From: Jaenimonas drosophilae
Taxonomy: Eukaryota > Euglenozoa > Kinetoplastea > Trypanosomatida > Trypanosomatidae
Assembly: GCA_030849065.1 (NCBI GenBank)
Contig: JASAON010001622.1
Location: 44,046-108,045 of the forward strand
Length of the DNA stretch: 64,000 nt
Direction: 5' to 3'
Shown: positions 19,002 through 28,639 of the stretch, in pieces
Layout of the letters: every line of letters starts with the position of its first letter
Position numbering within the stretch: the stretch's first letter is position 1
Translations under genes and position numbers: made by a program
Notes under the pieces: model-generated
What the model saw: the letters and a program-made list of their open reading frames with translations, nothing else
The model's database searches: none
What the model was told of the DNA's origin: nothing

Positions 19002-22000
19002 ATGGAGGTCCGTGGCGAGGATGGTGAGAACCAGCACTTCGAGGATGATGTGCCTGGGCTCGAGTCCCCCCTCGGAGAGCCCGCGGAGGCTGGGCAGGAA
19101 GGCGACAGCCGCGTGAGTACGGCCGCCAAGGAGACGGCCCCTCCCACACGCCAGGCACCTAACTCCACCCGCTCCTCTCTTGGCGCTGGTGGTGGTGGCG
19201 GCCTTGCCTCCCCACACGGGCTGCCTTCTCAGCCCTTCTCAAGCCGCACCAACAGCCAACGTATCAATCCTAGCCTCGCCATCTTCACGGGTGAGCCCAT
19301 CAGTCTTCAGTCACACCGCAGTGCCGCCATTGCTGCTGCCAGCCAAGTACGTCTCAAGACACGTGCACGCAAGCTGCCGCACCTCTCCAAGTTCCGCAAG
19401 GTGAGCCATACGGCCAAGGAGGAGGCGGAGATGCGGCGGCAGCGGGCGTCATCGCCGGAGTCGGCGTACGGCGCGCGGGTGGCCATTGCGCCATCCTCGC
19501 TGCTTGCCGGCCGTGGCAAGGACCCACATGAGTGGGTGCTGGCCCTCCGCAAGGCCGAGGAGGATGTGGTGGATGTGAGTGGGCTCGAGGTACCCAAGAC
19601 CTCGGAGGACTCCTTCTCCTGTGTGGAGGAGTCCAGCTCACGGGTTCCCCTCGAGGACCGCATCACATTGCGTCAACTCAAGCACATCATGAAGATCTTC
19701 TCTAGCAAAGGTACGGCGCTCCTCACTGCCTTGTGGGCCCAGCGGCAGCAGGAGATGCTGGGCGAGACGGGCAAGGAGGACCCCAGTGTGGCTGCTCCAC
19801 CCGAGCCCTCCGTCGCTGAGGCGCCACCACCGTCGTCCTCGACCAGCAAAGGCAAACGCCCGCCCAAGGGAACATCATTCTTAGAAAAGAAGCGCTCCAT
19901 CATGCAGCAGCAGCAACAACAACAGTCTGCCAACACCACTATTCATGAAGGAGGAGAGGGCGGTCCGCCTGCAGAGGAGGGAGTAGGTGAGGATGGCCAG
20001 TCACCCCAAATTACGCCACGTACGCAAGACACGGATGAGGATGAGGAGTCCATGGGCCTCTATGAGTGGGCCAGCTCACACCCAAGACGCTCGCAGCGCC
20101 TCAGCACCGTGGCGGATCTCACCGAGGTCCTCATGGAGCGCGACGAGTTTGGCCGACCGGTGAAGGAGGAATCCTACAACCGGCAACTTAGTGAGGAGGA
20201 CTTTGTCTTGTGGGTCTGCCACATCATCCCCACCGTGACTGCGGAGGAGGTGGTGGAGCTGGCCAACAAAGTGGACTACGAGGCACACGGCCGCATCTCG
20301 TGGAATGAGCTCGCCACGTTCCTCGTCTCCCGCAGCCGTCATCGCACCTTCATGCGCCAGGCCAACTTTGAGTTCGTGGATTCGCCCGATCCCAGCACCT
20401 GCACCCCAACCAACCTTCACCAGACCGTCACGTGCTACACCATTGATGAGACGGCCAAGCTAATCCTCACGGGTGGCTCCGAGGGCAATGTGCGTGGGTG
20501 GAGCATCAACACCCTCGCCTACCGCGGCCTACTCTTTGCCGTGGATGGCTGGATTGCTGGCATTCACTATGGTGAGGCCAAAAACCGCGTCCTCTTCGTC
20601 ATCACCGTTAATCGCCAAGTCTTCATGCTCGACGCCACCTCTTTCGACGTGTTGCGGCTCTACCGTGGTCGGGCCGTGGATGAAACTCATCGAAGCCTCG
20701 TCTACGCCCATGACACCTTGGCAAATGTAAAGGTGGGTGGTGTGGGCCTGAACTCCCGCGCACGTGGGGTGGCACGTGATCCGCTCGATGTGGTGAAGCA
20801 GAACCAGAAGGAGCGCCAAAAGATGAAGCGCGACCTGCTCAAGGACGTCTCCACAGCGGAAGCAGCCACAATGACCACCGCTACCGCCTACGCCACCCTC
20901 AACTTCGATTCAACCCCACTGACGGGCCATGGCACGGGACCTTACGTTGAGCGTGTTCTGGAGGAAGGTGCCCTGAGTGGGCTCGTTGACTGCATCACCT
21001 ACACCTTGTACCACTACACCGCCCTGGATGAGGAGGCCTTGCTGCTCTCCACCACAGCGGGCAAGGTCTTCATTTATGTCTTTGCCTTGAAGCCAGTGAA
21101 GCGGGTGCTCGTCCCTCACCACGTCCTGACCCTCCACGAGAGTCGCATCAACAAGATGGAGCTCCTCCTCTCCATGGATGCCCTCATTAGCGCTGGTGAT
21201 GATGGCCGCGTCCATCTCACCTCCCTCGTCAATGGGCAGACGCTGCGTACCTTCTATGCCCATGTGCCCGAGCAGCATGTCTCGGTGCGGGATTTTTCCA
21301 TCAACACGAAGCTCAAACTTCTCGTGACGGTTGGTGCAGAGCGACGTGGTCTTGTGTGGGACTTCACCCATGAGAACCCCATGGCCATCCTCGAGGCACA
21401 CAACAGCCCATGCCGCTGCTGCTGCTGCTGCGTAGAGCAGAACCGTCTCATCACCGTGGGCAGCGACGGGGTCGTCTTTGCCTTTGACACGACCAGCTTC
21501 AACGCGGTACAGAAGATTGAGCTAAACTACCAGCACGCCCCTCAGTGGCTTACCTTCGATGAGGGCAAGCAACGCCTCGTGGGCTTCGGCCGCTACCCTT
21601 TTCAGCTTCGCACGAAGCGGCAGGTCACCTCCTCTTGTCCAGCCAAGTACCGCGGCCACAATGCCGTCATGCTGCGGTGCCTCTACACCGAGACCTTTGA
21701 CCAGGTCATCACGGTGGATTGTGAGGGCATGACCATGACGTGGAACCGTGACAGTGGTGAGCATGTCTTTGCCTTCTTGATGAAGGACTTCTCCGACTCG
21801 GCCACGATGAACGCCGCCCGACTCGCCGCCACAGGGCTCGATGGACTCCAGCGCCGTCTCCTCACGGGCTACGCAAATGGAGCTGTGGTCGTCTGGAATG
21901 TGGTGAATGGCCAGGCTATCAATTTTATCACTGCGGGCATGGCCGATGATGAGCTCACGGGGCTTGCCGTGGTGGCTGGCGTGGCGAATGAGGCCGCAGC

Positions 22001-25000
22001 GGCCGAGAGCATCGAGCGCCCATGGCGCATCAAGAAGGAGCCGCCACACCCGGACCGGCCAACCCCTGCCACCCCAAAGAAGAAGAACACCGCCACCGTC
22101 ACGTCGCGTCCCACCTCGCGTGGCAAAGGTACCGAGCCCGAGACCTCGTCCGCACCCTCAGATCCGACCACTGCCACGACAGGCAGTGCAGCCCTGAGCC
22201 GTGAGGTGACCGCAGTGGGCTCCCTCGTGCGTCATGGCGTCACCTTCTTCCTCTTCGCCATTGGCCACTCACTGTACACCGTGCGGGAGTCCAGCAACTT
22301 CACAGTGGCCTCCGCCGCGTGTTGGACGATCCCGACCAACTTTGGCGAGGTGACGGCCATGACTCAGGTCAACCCGCAGATGGTGGCCTGTGGGTCGGCC
22401 ATTGGGGCCCTCTTCTTCTATCACGTCCTCTCCGAATGCCAGGAAGGGGCGCCGCTCTGGGCCAATGACACCTCCGAGGCGTCTATGGGGCCGGGCCTCC
22501 CCGCGGCGATGCTCGGGCAGAGCGTGACGCGTCGCACGTTGGGATTGACGGGGAGCTTAAGCCGTAGCCGCTCCATGGCACCGCACGTGGTGACTGCCCG
22601 CATCAACAGCATGTACGTCCTGCAGAACATCTCACCACAGTTGCTGCTCTGCGCCCACACCGATGGCACCTTGGCACTGTGGCATACCGTGCGTCGCGTC
22701 TTCCTCGGGGCAGTCAACCTCGCCGCCGCCGGCATCGACGATGGCAGCGAAAGCACCGGCACTGTCCTCGTTGCTGTGGATGCCCGCAGCCGCTATCTCG
22801 TCTTTGCCGATGAGGGCGGCAACATCCACGTTTGCACCATGACCTTCACCGCCCTCAGCAAGGAGTCCGAGGCTGTGGCCCTCAATATGCCCAACCCCGC
22901 ACTCTACTGCGAACGCATCAACACCCCCATCTCGACCGTCCCACAAACCCCAGCCCCTCACATCTCGCACATCGTCCCGGTCCCAGAGGACGTCCTGCCG
23001 CCGGTCTCGCCGGTTGTGAATGACGGCGAGCGCACGAAGGAGCCCTCGGAGCACCGCGGCAGCCTTCAACGCGGCTCCATCTCACGTGTTTCGGGCCGTG
23101 GCAGCATCGCGGCCGAGCCCGTCGTGGAGCCCGAGGCAGCGATACCTCCGCCCATGAATGCCCCACCGCCCCAGCTCTCCGCGTACGATCAGGAACGTGT
23201 GGCCTACACCTTTGAGACCTTCTCCCGCATTCGCATCTTTGGCAGTGGCATGCCCACTATTTCCTCCATCCTAGTCATCAACTCCCGCGATGAAGGCGGT
23301 GAGGAGGGAGAGGAGGACGCCCACTCCCGCTTTGACGATGAGTCTGTCCGCGAGAACAGCACCGCAGCCGACTTCGCCGCAACCTCCCGTAGCCGCGGCG
23401 GATCGAGCGCGGCGGCCTCCGCTGAACGCTCGAGCACCGGTGCCGGAAGACGCAGTATTCCCCCACCCCGACCGAGGCCCTACCACGGCCCGCTCATTGT
23501 CTGTACCGGGGTGGATAACTACACCCGCGCCTTCACCTTGGATGGCATGACGGTTGGTGAGCTCGGTATGGATGGCTGGACCCTCACGGACCCATCCACG
23601 TACCACCTCATGGGCGATGCCGGTGGCCGCGTACTGCCGCCCTCCCTCCGCATCAACTACGGTGTGGATGAGGGCTACGACTACCTGGAAGAGGCACGTC
23701 TGGCGCAGCAACAGGCGGTGCTCCTCGCCGCCAACGCCACGGTTGGGCGAAGAATGAAGAGCCGCAGCAATCGCTCCGCCGCCGCCTCGACGGCCGACCT
23801 CTTCCAAACCACCCGCGGCATGTCTGGGGTGCTGGGCTACAGCATCACCGCCCCACTGCCGTCCTACTTCCAAGGGAATGCTTCTATTTGCGTGACGGAC
23901 AACACCAGCGCCGCCAAGATGCCGCTGCAGCCACCCACGCCCGCGCCAACGAGCACCGCCCCACTTGATGCGGCGCTATCACTCGCCTCCACCCCGGCCC
24001 CCACCACAGGGATGGTGCCGTTGGGAGAGGAGCTCGCCAAGGCCCCTGCACCAGAGCCCCGTGTCATCATCCCTCTGCGGGCGTTGCTGAGTAGTCGTCG
24101 TCGCTGGAACACGGACCCGCGTCTCGCCACGGCGGAAGAGGAAGGAGAGAAGGTGCCCCCGCTGGAGCATCGTGAGCCACGCGCGGTGGTGGAGCCCACC
24201 ATTGACACCCTCTTCAAGAACAGCTCCCGCCAGCGCTACCAGGAGGATGGACGCTACTACCGCGGCATCATCAAGCGCCACCACGCCAACGACCTGCGAC
24301 GAAGGCTGGCGACGGAGAACGCCCACGCCAACTTCCTCCAGTCAACAGAGTCAGGTGGAGAGGAGGATAGCCAGCTGGTGGAGGAGCCCTTCGTGGCCAT
24401 GGGCGACCTCGCCACCGACCACGACAACACCAGCAATATGGTTTCGGTCCCAGACATTGGCGGGGCCGGCTCGGGCAGGCAGTACGCCAGCCCATTGTCC
24501 GCCCGACCAACCACCGCTGCTTTTTGTCACTCAACGGTGGACGTGGATGCCCCGGATGGGGCCCACTTCGTCTCGCCCCCACACTCGCCCATCAACAACA
24601 GCAAGGGCCAGTCGCCCGGCTCACCCAAGGAGGGGAGCACCGCACGTGGAAAACGTGGGTCGTTGGTCGGCTTCCCCGTCGAGCTCCACGAGGTGGGCCC
24701 CGCCCGCAGCCACACACAAGTCAGCGGCCAGTCGTCCCTATCGCCGGTGCGTACGAATCCTGCCCTGTCCTCCATTGTCACTAAGGTGGGCGGCAGTCGC
24801 CCGCATCACACCGGCTTGCTGGACCTCCCCAGTGCCAGCAGCGGAGACTGCTTCTGCCCCAACGGGACGGGTCCGCTCCAGTCGAGCTCTGCGCGGGACC
24901 GGAGCAACCCCTTCAACGTCTCCATCACCACCGCCATTCCACCCGCCATCCCCGTCAATGCCACCGGCATACGTCCGGGAATGCGTCCCACACGTCGCGC

Positions 25001-25478
25001 ACACTCTCCAGAGCACCTCCTGGCCGAGGCACGCGATGTGGTTATTTTGGACGATGGTGGCGGTGCCGAGGCGGATGCCATCACCAACCCACACCAGCTC
25101 CTAAACATGCACCTTGATCAACGCAAGCAGCAGCTCCTGGACAACAGCATCTGCCGCAAGACGAAGGAGCACCTCGAGCGTACCTTCGATAAGGGGGCGA
25201 ATGTGGTGACCCCTGTCCTGACCTCGTCCAACAGCCCCGCGGGGGCGGCGAGCGACCAACTCACGCCCATGTCGGGCTACGTGGCCGAGGTGCTGCAGAA
25301 GGCGCGCAAGCGAACCATTGCGGACACCCTCTCCGGTCCACGCAGCTTTATTGCTCAGATTTCTGCGCGCATGCAGATTGCCCCGGTGGAGGAGACGGAG
25401 GCCCCACTGGGAAGCCGATCCCGCGACGAGGCCAAGTTGTGGCGCGAGCACCTGAAGCGTCTTCAGTCGAAGAACTGA
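19002..25478 (+). CDS. Giant EF-hand/WD40 protein, WDR49/CFAP337-like, probably flagellar
   Basis: 2158 residues. The N-terminal 350 are mostly disordered. An EF-hand-like loop starts at about D425 (D-x-E-x-H-G-x-I-S-x-x-E). From about residue 470 to 1290 there are many WD40-type blades (for example LILTGGSEGNVRGWSI, LISAGDDGRVHLTSL). A further blade near 1500-1530 is followed by GELGMDGWTLTDPSTY, which recalls the end of the WDR49/WDR64 (CFAP337) propellers. The last 600 residues are Ser/Pro/Ala-rich with short basic helices. EF-hand followed by a double propeller is characteristic of axonemal WDR49/64-type proteins, so an axonemal scaffold is likely. Ca binding is uncertain because loop position 5 is His. 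Confidence 0.8.
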   Translation: MEVRGEDGENQHFEDDVPGLESPLGEPAEAGQEGDSRVSTAAKETAPPTRQAPNSTRSSLGAGGGGGLASPHGLPSQPFSSRTNSQRINPSLAIFTGEPISLQSHRSAAIAAASQVRLKTRARKLPHLSKFRKVSHTAKEEAEMRRQRASSPESAYGARVAIAPSSLLAGRGKDPHEWVLALRKAEEDVVDVSGLEVPKTSEDSFSCVEESSSRVPLEDRITLRQLKHIMKIFSSKGTALLTALWAQRQQEMLGETGKEDPSVAAPPEPSVAEAPPPSSSTSKGKRPPKGTSFLEKKRSIMQQQQQQQSANTTIHEGGEGGPPAEEGVGEDGQSPQITPRTQDTDEDEESMGLYEWASSHPRRSQRLSTVADLTEVLMERDEFGRPVKEESYNRQLSEEDFVLWVCHIIPTVTAEEVVELANKVDYEAHGRISWNELATFLVSRSRHRTFMRQANFEFVDSPDPSTCTPTNLHQTVTCYTIDETAKLILTGGSEGNVRGWSINTLAYRGLLFAVDGWIAGIHYGEAKNRVLFVITVNRQVFMLDATSFDVLRLYRGRAVDETHRSLVYAHDTLANVKVGGVGLNSRARGVARDPLDVVKQNQKERQKMKRDLLKDVSTAEAATMTTATAYATLNFDSTPLTGHGTGPYVERVLEEGALSGLVDCITYTLYHYTALDEEALLLSTTAGKVFIYVFALKPVKRVLVPHHVLTLHESRINKMELLLSMDALISAGDDGRVHLTSLVNGQTLRTFYAHVPEQHVSVRDFSINTKLKLLVTVGAERRGLVWDFTHENPMAILEAHNSPCRCCCCCVEQNRLITVGSDGVVFAFDTTSFNAVQKIELNYQHAPQWLTFDEGKQRLVGFGRYPFQLRTKRQVTSSCPAKYRGHNAVMLRCLYTETFDQVITVDCEGMTMTWNRDSGEHVFAFLMKDFSDSATMNAARLAATGLDGLQRRLLTGYANGAVVVWNVVNGQAINFITAGMADDELTGLAVVAGVANEAAAAESIERPWRIKKEPPHPDRPTPATPKKKNTATVTSRPTSRGKGTEPETSSAPSDPTTATTGSAALSREVTAVGSLVRHGVTFFLFAIGHSLYTVRESSNFTVASAACWTIPTNFGEVTAMTQVNPQMVACGSAIGALFFYHVLSECQEGAPLWANDTSEASMGPGLPAAMLGQSVTRRTLGLTGSLSRSRSMAPHVVTARINSMYVLQNISPQLLLCAHTDGTLALWHTVRRVFLGAVNLAAAGIDDGSESTGTVLVAVDARSRYLVFADEGGNIHVCTMTFTALSKESEAVALNMPNPALYCERINTPISTVPQTPAPHISHIVPVPEDVLPPVSPVVNDGERTKEPSEHRGSLQRGSISRVSGRGSIAAEPVVEPEAAIPPPMNAPPPQLSAYDQERVAYTFETFSRIRIFGSGMPTISSILVINSRDEGGEEGEEDAHSRFDDESVRENSTAADFAATSRSRGGSSAAASAERSSTGAGRRSIPPPRPRPYHGPLIVCTGVDNYTRAFTLDGMTVGELGMDGWTLTDPSTYHLMGDAGGRVLPPSLRINYGVDEGYDYLEEARLAQQQAVLLAANATVGRRMKSRSNRSAAASTADLFQTTRGMSGVLGYSITAPLPSYFQGNASICVTDNTSAAKMPLQPPTPAPTSTAPLDAALSLASTPAPTTGMVPLGEELAKAPAPEPRVIIPLRALLSSRRRWNTDPRLATAEEEGEKVPPLEHREPRAVVEPTIDTLFKNSSRQRYQEDGRYYRGIIKRHHANDLRRRLATENAHANFLQSTESGGEEDSQLVEEPFVAMGDLATDHDNTSNMVSVPDIGGAGSGRQYASPLSARPTTAAFCHSTVDVDAPDGAHFVSPPHSPINNSKGQSPGSPKEGSTARGKRGSLVGFPVELHEVGPARSHTQVSGQSSLSPVRTNPALSSIVTKVGGSRPHHTGLLDLPSASSGDCFCPNGTGPLQSSSARDRSNPFNVSITTAIPPAIPVNATGIRPGMRPTRRAHSPEHLLAEARDVVILDDGGGAEADAITNPHQLLNMHLDQRKQQLLDNSICRKTKEHLERTFDKGANVVTPVLTSSNSPAGAASDQLTPMSGYVAEVLQKARKRTIADTLSGPRSFIAQISARMQIAPVEETEAPLGSRSRDEAKLWREHLKRLQSKN

Positions 25479-26041
25479 GTTGTGATGTTGAAGGTTCTCC
25501 CGGTAGTTGTGCTGCACACACGCGCACACAAGTCCTTTGTATGGCCATGATTCCCCCACCCCACTCAACATCAACGTTGGGATTCGACGACTTCTTGTCC
25601 TCGATCATTCATCGCTGAGTCATGTATAGTGAAGGAGAGCGTTCTCCTCCCCCTGATCCATCAATATACTTCAGAGAACTTCCTTCCTCTCCTCATCACC
25701 ACACTGGTTGTTCTGTGTGGCACTGTGGAGCAGATACTAAGATTTGTGGCTAATCTACGGACATCATCACCCTCATTTTCCCCCTCCCTCTCCTCCTCCT
25801 TCATGTTGCACCAGTAGCACCGGTGTGAGTACATCAACACTCGCCGTCGTCTCCTTACTTGACGTGTGTGGGTATATTCTTGTCGTGCTGGAACAAACTC
25901 CAGTGGCTGTACCCGGTCATACACCTATCCAAGCACGCACACAACACAACATACACATAAAGAGATCTAATCTCGTCACCCCAAGTGATCATTGTGAAAC
26001 ATCTTCGTGTAACGACGAATACGACGACGTTGACGGACACA
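25479..26041 (+). other. Intergenic: untranslated sequence
   Basis: 563 bases without a gene. A CT-rich tract (25781-25805) with AG at 25813-25814 is the best acceptor candidate for the next gene. Confidence 0.6.
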
Positions 26042-27346
26042 ATGACCACGCCTCAGCCACTCATCACGTCCTTGCTGGACACAGATGCCTATAAGCTCCA
26101 CATGCAACAGGCTGTGTTTCATCAATACCCTAAGGTGGAAGTGGGCTATGTCTTCTGCTGTCGCAACAAGTGGGACCATCTTGGCAGCATTGCTGAGGAG
26201 GTGCGAGAGCAGATCCAGCTTCTGTCGGCAGTACAGCTGTCAGACGAGGAGCACAGCTATCTCTCCTCCATCCCCCATTTCAAGGCGGACTACATCGAGT
26301 ACCTGCGCCACTACCGCTTTAAGCCGGAGCAGGTTGAGGTGGTGGCAGTCCGCGCACCCACGTCCTCCACGACGAGCCACAACATCATTCACGCAGGACC
26401 TGCCAATGATGGCGGCGAGTGGGACCTCTCCATCACCGTCAACGGCCCATGGGTGGAGACCATTCTGTGGGAAATTCCGCTGCTAGCGATTGTGAGTGAG
26501 GCGGCACAGCGTCGGCGTCATCCGAACATTGGCGTGGCGGACGCGATGCGCTCGTTGGACCGCAAACTAGCAGACTTTGTGAAGCAACACGGTGGTGGTG
26601 AGGACCTGGACACCTTCCACGTGGTGGATTTCGGCACACGACGCCGCTTCAGCCGAGAGATTCAGGAGGCAGTGGTGCGGACCCTCTCAACGGACCCCCG
26701 CTTCAAGCGCCACATGTCTGGCACGAGCAACTACGACCTCGCTCGCCGTCTTCACCTCAATCCGGTTGGCACCCAGGCCCATGAGTGGTTCCAGGCCTTC
26801 CAGCAACTTTCCCCAGACCTCCGCCACTCACAGCGGAGTGCCCTGGAGGCGTGGTTGACAGAGTACCCCAACGCACTTGGCATCGCCCTCACAGACTGCA
26901 TCACCATGGACGCATTTCTGCAGGATTTCAACCGTGAGCTCTCCACAACCTTCCGTGGCCTGCGTCATGACTCAGGTGACCCGGTGGAGTGGGGTGAGAA
27001 GGCCATGCGGCACTACGAGTCCATGAGCATCCCACTGAAGGACAAGCTCCTCGTCTTCTCGGACGGGCTCAACCTGGACTCCGCCCACGCCCTCCACGCC
27101 CGCTTCGCCCCGCACGTGCCAGTCCTCTTTGGCATTGGCACGCAGCTCACCTGCTCCATTGATGGGGTGAAGCCGCTGAATATCGTCTTGAAGATGGTCA
27201 GCTGCGAGGGACGGCCCGTGGCCAAGGTGTCTGACAGCCCAGGGAAGACGCTTTGCGAGGACGACGGCTACATCCAGAAGCTCATGCAGGCATTTAATGT
27301 TCAGCCTGCAGAGCCGCTGGCGAAGGCACCACCCTCCTCGCATTAG
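26042..27346 (+). CDS. pncB: Nicotinate phosphoribosyltransferase, bacterial PncB type
   Basis: 434 residues from the ATG at 26042; the frame extends upstream only from a GTG. The enzyme joins nicotinate and PRPP to nicotinate mononucleotide with ATP hydrolysis, the first step of the Preiss-Handler route to NAD. Family motifs are clear and in order: SLLDTDAYKLHMQQAVF at the N-terminus, FGTRRRFSREIQ, GTSNYDLARRL, GTQAHEWFQA (the His region that is phosphorylated in PncB), LRHDSGDPVEWGEKAM, VFSDGLNLD and FGIGTQLT. Length fits PncB (about 400) rather than the animal enzyme (about 540). Similarity to enterobacterial PncB is striking, suggesting acquisition from bacteria at some point. Probably cytosolic or glycosomal; no targeting signal is obvious. 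Confidence 0.95.
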   Translation: MTTPQPLITSLLDTDAYKLHMQQAVFHQYPKVEVGYVFCCRNKWDHLGSIAEEVREQIQLLSAVQLSDEEHSYLSSIPHFKADYIEYLRHYRFKPEQVEVVAVRAPTSSTTSHNIIHAGPANDGGEWDLSITVNGPWVETILWEIPLLAIVSEAAQRRRHPNIGVADAMRSLDRKLADFVKQHGGGEDLDTFHVVDFGTRRRFSREIQEAVVRTLSTDPRFKRHMSGTSNYDLARRLHLNPVGTQAHEWFQAFQQLSPDLRHSQRSALEAWLTEYPNALGIALTDCITMDAFLQDFNRELSTTFRGLRHDSGDPVEWGEKAMRHYESMSIPLKDKLLVFSDGLNLDSAHALHARFAPHVPVLFGIGTQLTCSIDGVKPLNIVLKMVSCEGRPVAKVSDSPGKTLCEDDGYIQKLMQAFNVQPAEPLAKAPPSSH

Positions 27347-28639
27347 GCTGGCGTGCATGTATGTGTAGAAGAGATGGACTCTCCTCCGTTGCATCTCTTC
27401 TTATAGGCGCGCAGCACTCATCCGCGCTCGTTTTCCCATGATGTACCGCGTGTTACTTTAGGGAGGAAAGAGGAATGCTATGCAAGGTTGGCTGCTGTGG
27501 GTTGCTGTCCAGCCAACCTGCCGCTCGTACACACTCTTCTGCCGCCGCTTGATCGTGTCTGATGCGTCCTTTCTCATTCTTTCTGAGCGTGTGTCTGTGT
27601 TCCGCATTTTTTCTGGATTGATTTGTTGCTGAGATGTTTGTTGGCCTACAACATGGGCCTCCCATGTGGATTGACGACGTGAGAGAGACAGAGAGGGAGG
27701 CTGGGAAGGGGGAGGGGCATGAATGATGCGTCTTCCACAAACTCACACGTCCGAACGAAGGCCAACGTGATCATGGGTACCCCCTCCCCACGTACACACA
27801 CTATTCTCTTTGATATGTCGTTCGCTCAACAAATCACATCCGCTTTTGATGTTGGGGTGTTCGTGCCAATTTACCTTAGCTTGCTTCATTCATTCATATA
27901 TGTCTGGGTGCATGGTGTGCTCTCACTCTAGCTACTCCTCCTCTGGTACACCAGGGCGAAGGCCTCTCCCCTTTTCCTTTGTTGCGGAGTGGCCGACGAT
28001 GGATGTGCAGCGGAGGAGACTTGGTGTGTGTGTGTGTGTGTGTACGACTGAGTCAGGGAGGTTGGCGAGGTTGCGGCACAGGAGATGCAACAGTCGCACA
28101 CACATAATTGGCTTTGACACTGACGTGGATGATGGAGGAGTGGTCCACGACGATGGCGATGTGGTGCTTGGCTTTCTGTTTGAAAAAAGATGGAAGGAGA
28201 GGATGTGCCCCTCTCTTCCTCCATGACCTCAGCTTGGGTGTGGGTGCGTGTTGTTGTTTTGAAGACTGCGTTTGTCGGTGAAGCTCAAGGTGATGTGGGT
28301 CAGGACCTCCTTCTGAAGCTCTTTTTTTCTTCTTGATGTGCTGGATACGCTGAGGGTGGTCGGTAAGCGCTGCTCCTTCTCTGTCCCCGCCACACGCCAG
28401 TTGCTGCCGTGTGGCCTGTCAAACTTACGACCAACCAACACTGCTCTAAGACCATCTTGGACGATGATGTTGATGTATGTTATTCGTGCACCACCTCCAC
28501 GCAACTCCATCTTCTTCCCGCGTACTTGCTCCTCTCTAGTCTGTGTGTGTGAGACCCACTATCCACTACGGTGTGGCTGACCCTACACCACCTCTTCTTG
28601 TGATATCTCCACACACCCCTCTCACTCATTATCAAGATC
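27347..28639 (+). other. Intergenic, 1.3 kb, no gene
   Basis: No supportable coding region. Contents: GT repeat at 28024-28043, a T-run at 28322-28330, and CTCTCTAG ending at 28539, a good splice-acceptor candidate about 100 bases before the next ATG. Short frames here are of low complexity. Confidence 0.6.
28024..28043 (+). repeat. (GT)n microsatellite
   Basis: Ten perfect GT units in untranslated sequence. Confidence 0.9.
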
